DNA of 64,000 bases, taken from positions 3,638,686-3,702,685 of the forward strand of contig NZ_CP015249.1 of NCBI RefSeq assembly GCF_001632775.1. The letters are read 5' to 3'. Below are positions 32,708-41,174 of the stretch, piece after piece. Position 1 is the stretch's first letter, and every line of letters starts with the position of its first letter. The notes under the pieces were generated by a model. The model was not told the DNA's origin. It searched no databases and worked only from the letters and a program-made list of their open reading frames with translations. Origin of the DNA: Dokdonella koreensis DS-123. GTDB taxonomy: Bacteria; Pseudomonadota; Gammaproteobacteria; Xanthomonadales; Rhodanobacteraceae. The translations under genes were made by a program, and so were the position numbers.

Positions 32708-32738
32708 GAAGGGGAAAACACGACCCGGATACCCGGCT

Positions 32739-34643
32739 TCAGGCCCGGGTGGTCTCGGATTTCAGGCGCTCGGCGAAGGCCTGGACCGACATCGATCCCA
32801 GGTCCTCACCCGTGCGAACACGCACGGAAAGCGCCCCCGCCTCCCTTTCGCGGTCGCCCGCAACCAGCAGGTAGGGCACTTTGTTAAGCGTGTGTTCGCG
32901 GATTTTATAGCCGATCTTTTCGTTGCGCAAATCCGCCTCGACCCGGAATCCTTGGGCCGCCAGCAGCTTGGCCGTCTCGGCCACGTAATCGGCCTGGGCG
33001 TCGGTTATGTTCATGACCACAGCCTGAACGGGCGCCAACCAAGCCGGGAAAGCGCCGGCATGGTGCTCGATCAGGATGCCGATGAAGCGCTCCATCGAGC
33101 CGACGATGGCGCGATGCAGCATGACCGGCGTGTGCCGGGCCGAATCCTCGCCCACGTACTCGGCGCCGAGCCGGCCCGGCATCGAGAAGTCCACCTGCAT
33201 GGTACCGACCTGCCAGGCCCGGCCGATCGAGTCCTTCATGTGGTACTCGATCTTGGGCCCGTAGAACGCGCCTTCGCCCGGCAGTTCCTGCCACTGGACG
33301 CCGCAGGCCTGCAACGCCGAGCGCAATGCCCCCTCGGCCCGGTCCCAGACCTCGTCCGAGCCGATCCGGGAGTCCGGACGCAGGGCGATCTTCAGCGCGA
33401 TGTCCTCGAAGCCGAAATCCGCGTAAACCGCCATCGCCTGCCGGTGGAAGGCGACCACCTCGGGCTCCACCTGCGCTTCCGTGCAGAAGATGTGGCCGTC
33501 GTCCTGCACGAAGCCGCGCACCCGCATCAGCCCGTGCAGGGCGCCGGACGGCTCGTTGCGCGTGCAGGAGCCGAACTCGCCGTAGCGGATCGGCAGGTCG
33601 CGGTAGCTGTGCAGGCCGTGGTTGTACACCTGCACGTGGCCCGGGCAGTTCATCGGCTTGAGCGCGTAGTCGCGGTTCTCCGAGGAGGTCACGAACATGT
33701 GCTCGCGGTAGTTGTCCCAATGCCCGGTCTTCTCCCAGAGCGACTTGTCCAGGATCTGCGGGCAGCGGATCTCCTGGTAGCCGGACGCGCGGTAGACGCG
33801 GCGCATGTACTGCTCGACCACCTGCCAGATCGCCCAGCCCTTGGCGTGCCAGAACGCCAGTCCGGGCGCCTCGTCCTGCATGTGGAACAGGCCCAGCTGC
33901 TTGCCGAGCCGGCGATGGTCGCGCTTCTCGGCCTCCTCGATGCGCTGGATGTAGGCATCGAGCTGCTTCTTGTCGGCCCAGGCCGTGCCGTAGATGCGCT
34001 GCAACTGCTCGTTCTTGGCATCGCCGCGCCAGTAGGCGCCGGAGATGCGCGTGAGCTTGAACGCCTTGAGGAAGCGCGTGTTCGGCACGTGCGGACCCCG
34101 GCACATGTCCACGTATTCCTCGTGGTGATACAGGCCCATCGCCTTCTCGCCGGGCATGTCCTCGATCAGGCGCAGCTTGTAGTCCTCGCCGCGCGCCTTG
34201 AACACCGCGATGACCTCCTCGCGCGGCGTGACCTTCTTGACGACGTCGTAGTCCTTGTCGATCAGCTCGCGCATGCGCTGCTCGATCGCCGCCAGGTCGT
34301 CCGGGGTAAACGGCCGGTCGTACCCGATGTCGTAGTAGAAACCGTCCTCGATGACCGGGCCGATCACCATCTTCGCGGTCGGATACAGCTGCTTGACCGC
34401 GTGGCCGACCAGGTGCGCGCAGGAATGGCGGATGATCTCGACGCCTTCGGCATCCTTGGGCGTGATGATGCGCAGCGACGCGTCGTGGTCGATGCGGTCG
34501 CTCGCGTCGACCAGCTTGCCGTCGACCGCACCCGCGACCGTGGCCTTGGCCAGGCCGGCGCCGATCGATGCGGCGACCTCGGCCACGCTGACGGGATGGT
34601 CGAACTCGCGGCGGCTGCCGTCGGGAAGCGTAATGGCGATCAT
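32739..34643 (-). CDS. thrS: Threonine--tRNA ligase
   Basis: The 634-residue enzyme has an N-terminal TGS domain ([20 protein letters not shown]), the editing domain with [16 protein letters not shown] and the [14 protein letters not shown] site, and the class II core. The zinc ligands appear as Cys333 in [10 protein letters not shown], His in [13 protein letters not shown] and His in [16 protein letters not shown]-terminal anticodon-binding domain follows ([13 protein letters not shown]). The ATG at 34643 starts the TGS homology. It heads the translation operon; infC starts 44 bases after its stop. Confidence 0.97.
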   Translation of the reverse strand: MIAITLPDGSRREFDHPVSVAEVAASIGAGLAKATVAGAVDGKLVDASDRIDHDASLRIITPKDAEGVEIIRHSCAHLVGHAVKQLYPTAKMVIGPVIEDGFYYDIGYDRPFTPDDLAAIEQRMRELIDKDYDVVKKVTPREEVIAVFKARGEDYKLRLIEDMPGEKAMGLYHHEEYVDMCRGPHVPNTRFLKAFKLTRISGAYWRGDAKNEQLQRIYGTAWADKKQLDAYIQRIEEAEKRDHRRLGKQLGLFHMQDEAPGLAFWHAKGWAIWQVVEQYMRRVYRASGYQEIRCPQILDKSLWEKTGHWDNYREHMFVTSSENRDYALKPMNCPGHVQVYNHGLHSYRDLPIRYGEFGSCTRNEPSGALHGLMRVRGFVQDDGHIFCTEAQVEPEVVAFHRQAMAVYADFGFEDIALKIALRPDSRIGSDEVWDRAEGALRSALQACGVQWQELPGEGAFYGPKIEYHMKDSIGRAWQVGTMQVDFSMPGRLGAEYVGEDSARHTPVMLHRAIVGSMERFIGILIEHHAGAFPAWLAPVQAVVMNITDAQADYVAETAKLLAAQGFRVEADLRNEKIGYKIREHTLNKVPYLLVAGDREREAGALSVRVRTGEDLGSMSVQAFAERLKSETTRA

Positions 34644-34891
34644 TGCGTAGATTCCGGGGGTGATGGCGCCGGCACCACGGGTGCCGATGCTCGAAAACGA
34701 TCGGAGGCCGCCGCTCACGGGGGCGGTCGACGTTCCAGGCCTGCGGGGGCGCCAGCTTCGGGCAGTGCGGCCGCAACCGGCGGCCGCGCCTCAGGCGCTG
34801 CGACGAATCAGCGGCGGATGGTTCGCGTGGACATGTCGCACACTCGGCCGGCGATCGCTCGCGGGCCACCTTTGGCCAGTACCGGAAACGG
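34644..34891 (-). promoter_or_regulatory. Structured thrS leader with an 8-codon mini-ORF
   Basis: The thrS promoter predicts an mRNA leader of about 250 bases. It contains a mini-ORF (34808-34834, Met-Ser-Thr-Arg-Thr-Ile-Arg-Arg), then the hairpins GCGCCT-GA-GGCGC and GCGGCCG-CCGGTTG-CGGCCGC. Nearer the start codon lies GGCACC-CGT-GGTGCC. In Escherichia coli, ThrRS represses thrS through tRNA-like leader structures; a similar operator may exist here, but no tRNA-Thr-like anticodon arm is certain. The mini-ORF lacks a clear ribosome binding site. Confidence 0.45.
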
Positions 34892-34897
34892 ACGCGC

Positions 34898-34926
34898 AGG
34901 ATAGCGCACGACGCCAGCGCGCTCAA
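34898..34926 (-). promoter_or_regulatory. Sigma70 promoter of the thrS operon
   Basis: On the minus strand TTGAGC (34921-34926) and TATCCT (34898-34903) are separated by exactly 17 bases. Both hexamers match consensus at four of six positions, in a region otherwise about 70% GC. A start near 34891 would drive thrS-infC-rpmI-rplT and possibly the rest of the cluster. Confidence 0.65.
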
Positions 34927-34932
34927 TCGCGC

Positions 34933-34966
34933 CGGCCGCGCCGGCACCGGTGTGCCGGCGCGGCCG
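34933..34966. repeat. Perfect 15-base inverted repeat between divergent promoters
   Basis: A 15-base arm beginning CGGCCGCGCCGGCAC pairs without mismatch with its complement across a CGGT loop. It lies seven bases upstream of the thrS -35 and in front of the HNH gene's promoter region, so it is probably not transcribed from either promoter. It could be an operator, a cruciform or a barrier to read-through between the divergent units. Confidence 0.85.
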
Positions 34967-35050
34967 CAGCGGTTCCCCGCCGTAACATTTTTGCTCTATG
35001 CTGCCGACCCAGCAAATGTCACTCCCGGTCCACCGACGACGGAGGCGTGA

Positions 35051-35644
35051 ATGCTGGAAGTGGTACGCACGATCGGCGACATCCACAGCACCCGCGTGCT
35101 GTCCCTGGACGCGGCTGGCCGCATCATGGACTGGATCTCGTGGCAGGACGCCGTCTGCCTCTACGTGCGCGAAGCCGTGGCGTGGACCCTGGGCGCGCCC
35201 TGCCTGACGATCCGCGGCGGCATCAACCGGCGCGACGGCGAGCAGAGCCGGCTGGCCCTGCATCCGATCGTCGCCAGCACCGGGCATGCCCGCGGCCATG
35301 CGCTGGATCCCGCCCCCGCCCTGACCAATACCGCGCTGTTCGCGCGCGACCGCATGCTGTGCCTCTACTGCGGCAGGCACTTCCACCGCGGCGACCTGAC
35401 CCGCGACCACGTCATGCCGCTGTCCAAGGGCGGTCGCGACACCTGGGAGAACGTGGTCACCGCCTGCCTGCACTGCAACGTCCGCAAGGGCAGCCGCACG
35501 CCGCAGCAGGCCGACATGCCGCTGATCGCGGTCCCGTACCGCCCGAGCTGGGTCGAGCACCTGATCCTGTCCAATCGCAACATCCTGGTCGACCAGATGG
35601 AGTTCCTGGTCAACCACCTCCCGCGCGACCGCCGGCCGGGCTGA
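35051..35644 (+). CDS. HNH endonuclease family protein
   Basis: The 197-residue protein has a C-terminal HNH nuclease: the first zinc knuckle CLYCGRHF, LTRDHVMPLSKGG with the catalytic His, WENVVTACLHCNVRKGSRTP with the second Cys pair and Asn. The N-terminal 95 residues (HSTRVLSLDAAGRIMDWISWQDAV) match the domain often found in short, chromosomally encoded HNH proteins of Xanthomonadales. No restriction or mobile partner is nearby, so the role is unclear. The ATG at 35051 has a GGAGG ribosome binding site six bases upstream. A TATGCT near 34997 may be its -10, but the -35 is poor. It is divergent from thrS. Confidence 0.88.
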   Translation: MLEVVRTIGDIHSTRVLSLDAAGRIMDWISWQDAVCLYVREAVAWTLGAPCLTIRGGINRRDGEQSRLALHPIVASTGHARGHALDPAPALTNTALFARDRMLCLYCGRHFHRGDLTRDHVMPLSKGGRDTWENVVTACLHCNVRKGSRTPQQADMPLIAVPYRPSWVEHLILSNRNILVDQMEFLVNHLPRDRRPG

Positions 35645-35657
35645 GCCGGCGCCGGCG

Positions 35658-36026
35658 TCAGCCGCCGCGCAGCAGCAACGGCCAGAGCAGGCTGAGCGCG
35701 ATCAGCGCCAGTGCGCCGGCCAGCATGCCGACCACGCGCAACGGCGTACGGCGCAACGAGCGCCACAGCGTATCGGTCTGGCCGGCGGCCCGGGCCGCTT
35801 CGTATTCGGCACGGACCCGCGCACCGCGCTCGGCCTGGTAGCCGATCATCAAGCCGCGGGCCCGGTCCGCCTGCACCGGATCGGCGACCCAGATCGCACC
35901 GGCCGAGATGCCCCAGCGGCTGGGCCGCGTCTCGTAGTGGACGATGCCGTGCCGGTCGAGCAGCGCACGCACCTCGTCGGCTTCCTCGTCCGGGACATGG
36001 CGCAGGTTCAACAGCTGGATCGGCAC
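35658..36026 (-). CDS. DUF6164-type protein (DUF2007-like N domain plus membrane helix)
   Basis: The 122-residue product has an N-terminal small alpha/beta domain (LLNLRHVPDEEADEVRALLDRHGIVHYETRPSRWG) typical of DUF2007/DUF6164-like proteins. One C-terminal membrane helix follows (VVGMLAGALALIALSLLWPLLL), so it is inner-membrane anchored with the domain in the cytoplasm. Function unknown; the family is mainly from Xanthomonadales. The GTG at 36026 has a near-perfect GAAGGAG six to ten bases upstream that overlaps the mgtC stop, so the two genes are coupled. Confidence 0.78.
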   Translation of the reverse strand: MPIQLLNLRHVPDEEADEVRALLDRHGIVHYETRPSRWGISAGAIWVADPVQADRARGLMIGYQAERGARVRAEYEAARAAGQTDTLWRSLRRTPLRVVGMLAGALALIALSLLWPLLLRGG

Positions 36027-36029
36027 GCG

Positions 36030-36512
36030 CTACTCCTTCTCGATCAACCGCATCAACCGCGGCATGGCAGCGAAGATCAACAGCGCCAGCAGCGTGCACA
36101 GCACGGCCGACGCCTCGTGGCCGAGCCCGGCGGTCATGCCGATCGCCGAGGTCATCCAGATTCCCGCGGCGGTGGTCAGGCCCCTGACCCGGTCCTCGGT
36201 ATCGGCCTTGAGGATCGTACCCGCGCCGAGGAAGCCGATGCCGGACACGATGCCCTGGATCACCCGCGTCAGCTCGGCCGGCTGCACGCCGGCCTGCAGC
36301 GGGATCAGCACGAAGATCGCCGAGCCCAGCGAGACCAGCATATGCGTCTTGATGCCCGCCGCCTTGCCCTTCTGCTCGCGCTCGAAGCCGAGTATGCCGC
36401 CGAGAAGGGCGGCGATCAGCAGGCGGATGCAGACCCGCGTCAGCTCCACGAGGTCCGGAAGGTCGGAGAACTCCGCCGCGATCGTGCCGCCGATCTGTTG
36501 CCATGCGCTCAT
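36030..36512 (-). CDS. MgtC/SapB family membrane protein
   Basis: The 160-residue protein has five membrane segments and the MgtC N-domain motifs: LLIAALLGGILGFEREQKGKAAGIKTHMLVSLGSA and GIVSGIGFLGAGTILK, followed by RGLTTAAGIW. It lacks the soluble C-terminal domain of virulence-type MgtC, so it belongs to the shorter SapB-like group. Such proteins are tied to magnesium limitation and acid adaptation, mostly by regulating other proteins. The ATG at 36512 gives a normal N terminus. Confidence 0.88.
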   Translation of the reverse strand: MSAWQQIGGTIAAEFSDLPDLVELTRVCIRLLIAALLGGILGFEREQKGKAAGIKTHMLVSLGSAIFVLIPLQAGVQPAELTRVIQGIVSGIGFLGAGTILKADTEDRVRGLTTAAGIWMTSAIGMTAGLGHEASAVLCTLLALLIFAAMPRLMRLIEKE

Positions 36513-36673
36513 GCGTAGTCCTCGGTCCGGGGGACGGCCTGCCGGCATGCGAACGGAGTCGGCGCGCGCGCCCTGGTGCGGACGCTACGGCATCGCTCGC
36601 GAGCCGCTGCGGATCTTTGCGGTTCGATGCTGAAGCTGCGCGGACCGCCGGCGCAGGATACCCTCCCCTCACC

Positions 36674-37594
36674 ATGTCCGATCAGCCCACCCCGGCCCCG
36701 CTCCCCGCACGGCCGGTACGCGACGGTGTCGTCGCGAGCACCGTCCACCTGCCTCCGGGGCCCTGGCCGACCGTGCTCGACGGCCTGTGCGCGCTGTTTC
36801 CCACCGTACCGTCCGAACACTGGCGCGACCGCATGGCCCGCGGCCTGGTGCTCGACGCGCACGGCCAGCCGATCGGTCCGCTGCAACGCTATCGTCCCGG
36901 CCTTTGCGTGCGCTACTTCCGCGAGGTCCCGGCCGAGCCGCCGATCCCGTTCGCCGAAGGCATCGTCCACGTCGACCGGCACCTGATCGTCGTCGACAAG
37001 CCGCCGTTCCTGCCGGTGGTCCCGGCCGGTAGCCACGTTGGCGAAACGCTGCTGGCGCGCCTGATCCGCCGGTTCGACAACCCCGACCTGGCGCCGCTGC
37101 ACCGCATCGACCGCGCGACCCGCGGCCTCGTGATGTTCTCGGCCGACCCGCATACGCGGGCCCGCTACCAGGCCCTGTTCCGCGACCGGCACGTCGACAA
37201 GCGCTACGAGGCGATCGCAGCACCCTTGCCCACGCTGCAGTTTCCGCTGACGCGCGCGACGCGCCTCGCAGCCGGCGAGCCGTTCTTCCGGATGCAGGAG
37301 ATCGACGGGCCGGCCAACAGCGAAACGCAGGTCGACGTGATCGCCCGCGGCCCCACGCACTGGCGCTATGCGCTGCGCCCGGTCACCGGCCGGAAGCACC
37401 AGCTGCGCGTCCACATGGCCGCCCTCGGCGCGGCGATCCTCGGCGAGGATCTCTACCCGAGGCTCGATCCGCGGCCGCCCGGAGACTACGGCCGGCCGCT
37501 GCAACTGCTCGCCCAGGGCCTGAGCTTCGCCGACCCGATCGACGGCACGCCGCGCCGCTTCGTGAGCCGGCAGGCGCTCGTCGATCCGGCCTGA
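36674..37594 (+). CDS. RluA-family pseudouridine synthase
   Basis: The 306-residue enzyme isomerises uridine to pseudouridine in RNA. It has the motif II HRIDRATRGLVMFS with catalytic Asp146, IVVDKPPFLPVVP upstream, the KRYEAI segment, and the C-terminal LRPVTGRKHQLRVHMAALG. The N terminus has a degenerate S4-like region (WRDRMARGLVLDAHG). The best match by architecture is the RluA/TruC-like group; whether the target is rRNA or tRNA cannot be decided. It is transcribed divergently from mgtC and followed by a 250-base spacer with no recognisable gene. Confidence 0.88.
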   Translation: MSDQPTPAPLPARPVRDGVVASTVHLPPGPWPTVLDGLCALFPTVPSEHWRDRMARGLVLDAHGQPIGPLQRYRPGLCVRYFREVPAEPPIPFAEGIVHVDRHLIVVDKPPFLPVVPAGSHVGETLLARLIRRFDNPDLAPLHRIDRATRGLVMFSADPHTRARYQALFRDRHVDKRYEAIAAPLPTLQFPLTRATRLAAGEPFFRMQEIDGPANSETQVDVIARGPTHWRYALRPVTGRKHQLRVHMAALGAAILGEDLYPRLDPRPPGDYGRPLQLLAQGLSFADPIDGTPRRFVSRQALVDPA

Positions 37595-37844
37595 CGCGGA
37601 CGGGCCTCCCGCTTCCGCCTTCGGCCGCGGCACGCCAGGGACACCTAGACGAAAGCGAAACCGGCGGCCCTCACGACAGGCTGCGCCCATCACGCCGGGC
37701 CCGGCCGCGTTGTCCGCCGCGCCTCGGACGTCAGTCGACACGTGGCGACGGGCGCCCGGTGGGACGACACGACGGTGCATTGCAGTCCACACCAAGCCCC
37801 ATCGCACGCTCTAAACTGACGGCACCTACAAGGGGGAAACCGCC

Positions 37845-38666
37845 ATGCCGCCCGTCCGCATCCCGGCGACCGTGCTGTCGTGCCTGCTGGCCACCGGCGC
37901 TTCGGCGCAGGATTTCGTCTTCGCCGACAACTTCGAGCCGGTCACCGCCCTGCGCCTGACCGACCTGGACCTGCGCGATCCGCACGTCTACGTGGATGCG
38001 ATCGTCAGTTGCCTGGATGCAACCGATACGCCGCTACTGGGGTTCTCGCTGAACGCCTCGATCCAGACGCAGATCGAGACCGATGCGGATGGCGACGGGC
38101 TGCTGGACGCCAGCTTCATGCAGCTGTTCCGGCCGTTGGCGACCGCAGGCAGCGGCCGCGTCGATGTCACGTCCGCGGCCTGCCTGGCGCCGCAATCGGC
38201 CACGGCCTGCGTCCGCGACCCCGGCCAGCCGGTCCAGGTGCGCAGCTGCACGACGTCGGCCACCGACACCTGCCTGGCGCCGCCGGCCGGCTCGGTCCGC
38301 CCGTACACGCCTGCCGTCGCCCTGCCGGCGCCGCCCTGCTGGCGCAGCGACACCCAGGACACGACGCTCGACCTGGCCGGCATCGCCGTCCCGGCGCGCG
38401 CGGTGACGTTCGCGGCGACATTCGCGGGGGCACCGGTGACGCTGCAGAACGGATTGATTTCGGCGTTCGTCCGCGAGGCCGACGCCGATGCCGCCCTTCT
38501 TCCCGCCAGCCTGCCCCTGGTCGGCGGGCGCCCCTTGTCGTCGATCCTGCCGGGCGGCACCGGCAGCTGTGCCGCGCACGATGACCGGGACCTGTTCGAG
38601 GGAGAAAGCGGCTGGTGGTTCCATCTCAACTACACCGCCGTGACGGTTCCCTGGAGCGGTGGCTGA
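37845..38666 (+). CDS. Secreted Cys-rich protein of unknown function
   Basis: The 273-residue product starts with a signal peptide (IPATVLSCLLATGASA) and would be exported. Directly after it the mature protein begins QDFVFADNFEP, related to the tag at the end of the beta-helix protein. A D-x-D-x-D-G type segment (TDADGDGLLDAS) resembles a calcium-binding loop. About ten Cys are spread through the middle, suggesting disulfides. No family is recognised. The ATG at 37845 is preceded by AAGGGGGAAA, a good ribosome binding site. The gene stands alone between rluA and the cold-shock gene. Confidence 0.7.
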   Translation: MPPVRIPATVLSCLLATGASAQDFVFADNFEPVTALRLTDLDLRDPHVYVDAIVSCLDATDTPLLGFSLNASIQTQIETDADGDGLLDASFMQLFRPLATAGSGRVDVTSAACLAPQSATACVRDPGQPVQVRSCTTSATDTCLAPPAGSVRPYTPAVALPAPPCWRSDTQDTTLDLAGIAVPARAVTFAATFAGAPVTLQNGLISAFVREADADAALLPASLPLVGGRPLSSILPGGTGSCAAHDDRDLFEGESGWWFHLNYTAVTVPWSGG

Positions 38667-38751
38667 CGGCCCGCCCGGCGCGGCGCCGCTCAGGCGGCTC
38701 GCCCGGCATGCTGCAACGCAGCATAGGCGTACAGTTTTTTCAAAGTGCTAT

Positions 38752-38780
38752 TCGCTTTTCGTTAAGAAAAGCGGTAGAGT
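38752..38780 (+). promoter_or_regulatory. Possible cold-shock gene promoter and long 5' leader
   Basis: A TAGAGT (38775-38780) with a weak -35 (TCGCTT, 38752-38757) 17 bases upstream predicts a start near 38787 and a leader of about 159 bases before the cold-shock gene. Long structured leaders of that size are typical of cspA-type mRNAs. A hairpin CGCTTTTC-GTTAA-GAAAAGCG overlaps the promoter. The whole 38735-38940 stretch is clearly lower in GC than its surroundings. Confidence 0.32.
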
Positions 38781-38945
38781 GACTCCCACTGTGTTTGCTT
38801 GGGTCACGGTGAATCGTGGCCTGATGCGGTCGATTCCGATCAACCGCTACATACCGTCGTTTCGCTACTCCCTGCAACTCAGTCCTGATTCGGGTGTTCC
38901 GTTTTCAGGGTTAACTTAATCACCGCCGTTGCAGGAGTTAGAAAG

Positions 38946-39155
38946 ATGTCTGAACGTCAGACCGGTACCGTCAAGTGGTTCAACGACGCCAAGGGCTTCG
39001 GATTCATCACGCCCGAGAGTGGTCCTGACCTGTTCGTGCACTTCCGTGCCATCCAGGGGACCGGCTTCAAGTCGTTGCAGGAAGGCCAGCGCGTCAGCTT
39101 CATCGCCGTGCAGGGACAGAAAGGCATGCAGGCCGACCAGGTCCAGCCGCTTTAA
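38946..39155 (+). CDS. Cold-shock domain protein (CspA family)
   Basis: The 69-residue OB-fold protein has RNP1 KGFGFITP and RNP2 LFVHFRAI, plus [14 protein letters not shown] at the N terminus and [14 protein letters not shown] at the end. It is a single-domain RNA chaperone. The second motif carries VHFRAI rather than the common VHFSAI. The gene has a GGAG ribosome binding site. A strong intrinsic terminator follows, so it is mainly monocistronic. Confidence 0.96.
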   Translation: MSERQTGTVKWFNDAKGFGFITPESGPDLFVHFRAIQGTGFKSLQEGQRVSFIAVQGQKGMQADQVQPL

Positions 39156-39180
39156 ACGACCGTACTCAGCGTGTCATTGG

Positions 39181-39215
39181 CGCCGGGAGGCTCGCACTCC
39201 CGGCGTTTTCATTTT
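39181..39215 (+). terminator. Intrinsic terminator after the cold-shock gene
   Basis: A perfect 9-base stem CGCCGGGAG/CTCCCGGCG with a 7-base loop is followed by TTTTCATTTTT. This is the clearest Rho-independent terminator in the window. The Shine-Dalgarno of the next gene begins immediately behind it, so any read-through would put that gene on the cold-shock transcript. Confidence 0.93.
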
Positions 39216-39229
39216 TGGAGGAAAGATAA

Positions 39230-39481
39230 ATGTTGACTCTCACCGTCCGCGGTCTCTCACGCTCGTCCACCGAGAAGGAGGTGACCGATCTTTTCTCCAC
39301 CCACGGCAAGGTCCGCAGCCTGCGTCTGGCGCGCGACGTATTCAGCGGCGAGTGCAAGGGCTACGCCGAGATCGAAATGGAAGGCCATGAGGCCCGCAAC
39401 GCCATCGCCGCCCTCAACGGCGCGTTCACCGGCGACGGCGCGCTGCGCGTGGAGCTGAAATCGGAGAAGAAGCGCCGCTGA
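39230..39481 (+). CDS. Small RRM-domain RNA-binding protein
   Basis: The 83-residue protein is a single RNA recognition motif: RNP2-like LTVRGLSRSSTEKEV, then DLFSTHGKVRSLRLARD, and RNP1-like CKGYAEIEM, where the usual aromatic positions are partly replaced. It ends in a basic tail (KSEKKRR). Such short bacterial RRM proteins are often cold-induced. The ATG at 39230 has GGAGGAAAG upstream. It stands right after the cold-shock gene and its terminator, which supports a shared thermal response. Confidence 0.9.
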   Translation: MLTLTVRGLSRSSTEKEVTDLFSTHGKVRSLRLARDVFSGECKGYAEIEMEGHEARNAIAALNGAFTGDGALRVELKSEKKRR

Positions 39482-39562
39482 GCCCTGCCGGGACACGCCG
39501 GCGCATCCTGCGAGCCGCCGGCCGCGTCTGCGATACTCCGCCGCGGCCGGCGTCCCGGCCGG

Positions 39563-40045
39563 ATGACCGCCACGATGTCCGCCCACCCACCGCACCTTGC
39601 CGCAGCCGAACCGGATTCCGCCGCCGCTCCGCTCTGGCGGCGCCTGGCGGCGCTCGGCTACGACCTGATGCCGCTGCTTGCGCTGTGGATGCTGACGGCC
39701 GGACTGGTGCTGCTCGCGTTCCACGGCGAGGTCGACGTCGCCCATCAGCCGCCGCTGTATCACTACAGCCTGCAGGCCGCCCTGCTCGGCGTCACGGCGG
39801 CCTACTTCGTCGTCTCCTGGACCCGCGGCGGCCAGACCATCGGCATGCGCGCATGGCGTATCCGGCTGGCCGCGGCGGATGGACGTTCTCCCAGCCTCCG
39901 GCAGGCCCTGCTTCGCTTCGCGGTCGCGCTGCCGTCGACGGCACTGCTGGGCACCGGCTTCCTGTGGAGCCTGTTCGACCGGGAACGGCGCGCCTGGCAC
40001 GACATCGCCGCCGGGACCCGCCTGCTGCGCCAGCCCAGGCGCTGA
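39563..40045 (+). CDS. RDD family membrane protein
   Basis: The 160-residue protein shows the RDD pattern: PLWRRLAALGYDLMPLLALWML at the first helix (Arg-Asp motif shifted to R..A..YD), WTRGGQTIGMRAWRIR after the second, and a third helix ending SLFDRERRAWHDIAAGTRL. RDD proteins are small inner-membrane proteins of variable role, some in ion transport. Two ATGs (39563, 39575) are possible; neither has a strong ribosome binding site. It is convergent with lptG, 25 bases apart. Confidence 0.82.
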   Translation: MTATMSAHPPHLAAAEPDSAAAPLWRRLAALGYDLMPLLALWMLTAGLVLLAFHGEVDVAHQPPLYHYSLQAALLGVTAAYFVVSWTRGGQTIGMRAWRIRLAAADGRSPSLRQALLRFAVALPSTALLGTGFLWSLFDRERRAWHDIAAGTRLLRQPRR

Positions 40046-40070
40046 AGAAGGCCGGCGACGCGCCGTCGCG

Positions 40071-41174
40071 TCAGGCGTGACGCCTGAAATAGGCGAAGGC
40101 CGCGGCGACCAAGATCAGCGGCGGAACCAGGTTGGCCAGCGCCGGATGGAAACCGTAGACGGTGGCCATGCTGACGATCGCGCTCTGCAGGAAGTAGAAG
40201 CCGATCGCCAGCACCATGCCGATGAACAGGCGCTTGGCGAGCCCGCCGCTGCGCAGCGCGCCGAACGCGAACGGCATCGCGCAGAACGCCAGCACGAGGA
40301 CGCTCAGCGGATAGAACAGCCGCTTCCAGTACGCCTCGCGATAGCGCGAAGCCTCCTGGCCGTTGCGCTCCAGCGTCCGGATGGTGCGCCCGAGATCGCG
40401 GCTGGACATGTAGTCGGTACGGACGATGCTCAGCGACAGCAGGCGCGCGTCCAGCCGCGAGTTCCAGTCCATCTGCGGTGACAGCGTCGTGTTCGCGCGA
40501 TCCGTACCGAACTCGGTCCTGCGCGCGTCGTGGAGCAGCCAGCGCCCGCCTGCATGCGTGGCCCGCGCGGCCAGCATCAGGACCGAGAGGCGGCCGTCCG
40601 GATCGAACTCGAACACGCGCACGCCGAACAGCTCCAGCTCGGTGCCCGAGGACGTATCGAGCGTGCGCGCCCGGCGCGCGCTGACCACCTTGTCGCCGTC
40701 GCGGGCCCACAGGCTGCCGCCCTTCGCCAGCGTGACGTCGTTGGACTTGGCGGCCAGTTGGAGCGCCTGCGCGCGCTGGTCGCCGAGCGGCGCCAGGGTC
40801 TCGCCGATCGCCGTGACCGCCACCGTCAGCACGAACAGCGCGAGCGCCACCGAAGCGCAGATGCGCAGCTTCGACAGGCCCGCCGCGCGCAGGGCCGTCA
40901 GCTCGCCGCTGCCGGCCAGCGCCCCGAGCCCGAGCAGGCCGCCGATCAGGGCGGCATAGCCGAACATCTCGTAGAGCCGGCGCGGCACCGTCAGCAGGAC
41001 GTAGGTGACCGCCTTGCCGATGCCGTAGTCGTTCTTGCCGACATCGCCGAACTCGCCGATCAGGGCCATGAACGCGTCGATGCCGACCAGGACCAGCCAG
41101 GTCAGCGCCACCGCACCGAGGACCGACTGGGCCACCAGGCGGTCGGTCTGCCGCCGCCAGCTCCGCGCGCTCAT
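40071..41174 (-). CDS. lptG: LPS export ABC transporter permease LptG
   Basis: The 367-residue protein has six membrane helices, with the large periplasmic beta-jellyroll between helices 3 and 4 (about residues 130-270), the part that receives LPS and passes it to LptC. N-terminal AQSVLGAVALTWLVLVGIDAFMAL and the LYEMFGYAALIGGLLGLGALAGSGELTALRAAG cytoplasmic coupling region are LptG-like. It partners with LptF and the ATPase LptB, which is not in this window. The ATG at 41174 overlaps the lptF stop. Confidence 0.93.
   Translation of the reverse strand: MSARSWRRQTDRLVAQSVLGAVALTWLVLVGIDAFMALIGEFGDVGKNDYGIGKAVTYVLLTVPRRLYEMFGYAALIGGLLGLGALAGSGELTALRAAGLSKLRICASVALALFVLTVAVTAIGETLAPLGDQRAQALQLAAKSNDVTLAKGGSLWARDGDKVVSARRARTLDTSSGTELELFGVRVFEFDPDGRLSVLMLAARATHAGGRWLLHDARRTEFGTDRANTTLSPQMDWNSRLDARLLSLSIVRTDYMSSRDLGRTIRTLERNGQEASRYREAYWKRLFYPLSVLVLAFCAMPFAFGALRSGGLAKRLFIGMVLAIGFYFLQSAIVSMATVYGFHPALANLVPPLILVAAAFAYFRRHA

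Noticed and set aside
32892-34904. About 670 codons open on the plus strand
   Set aside because: Antisense to thrS, no motifs.
38659-38919. 86-codon open frame before the cold-shock gene
   Set aside because: It lies in the predicted 5' leader, lacks a ribosome binding site and resembles no protein.
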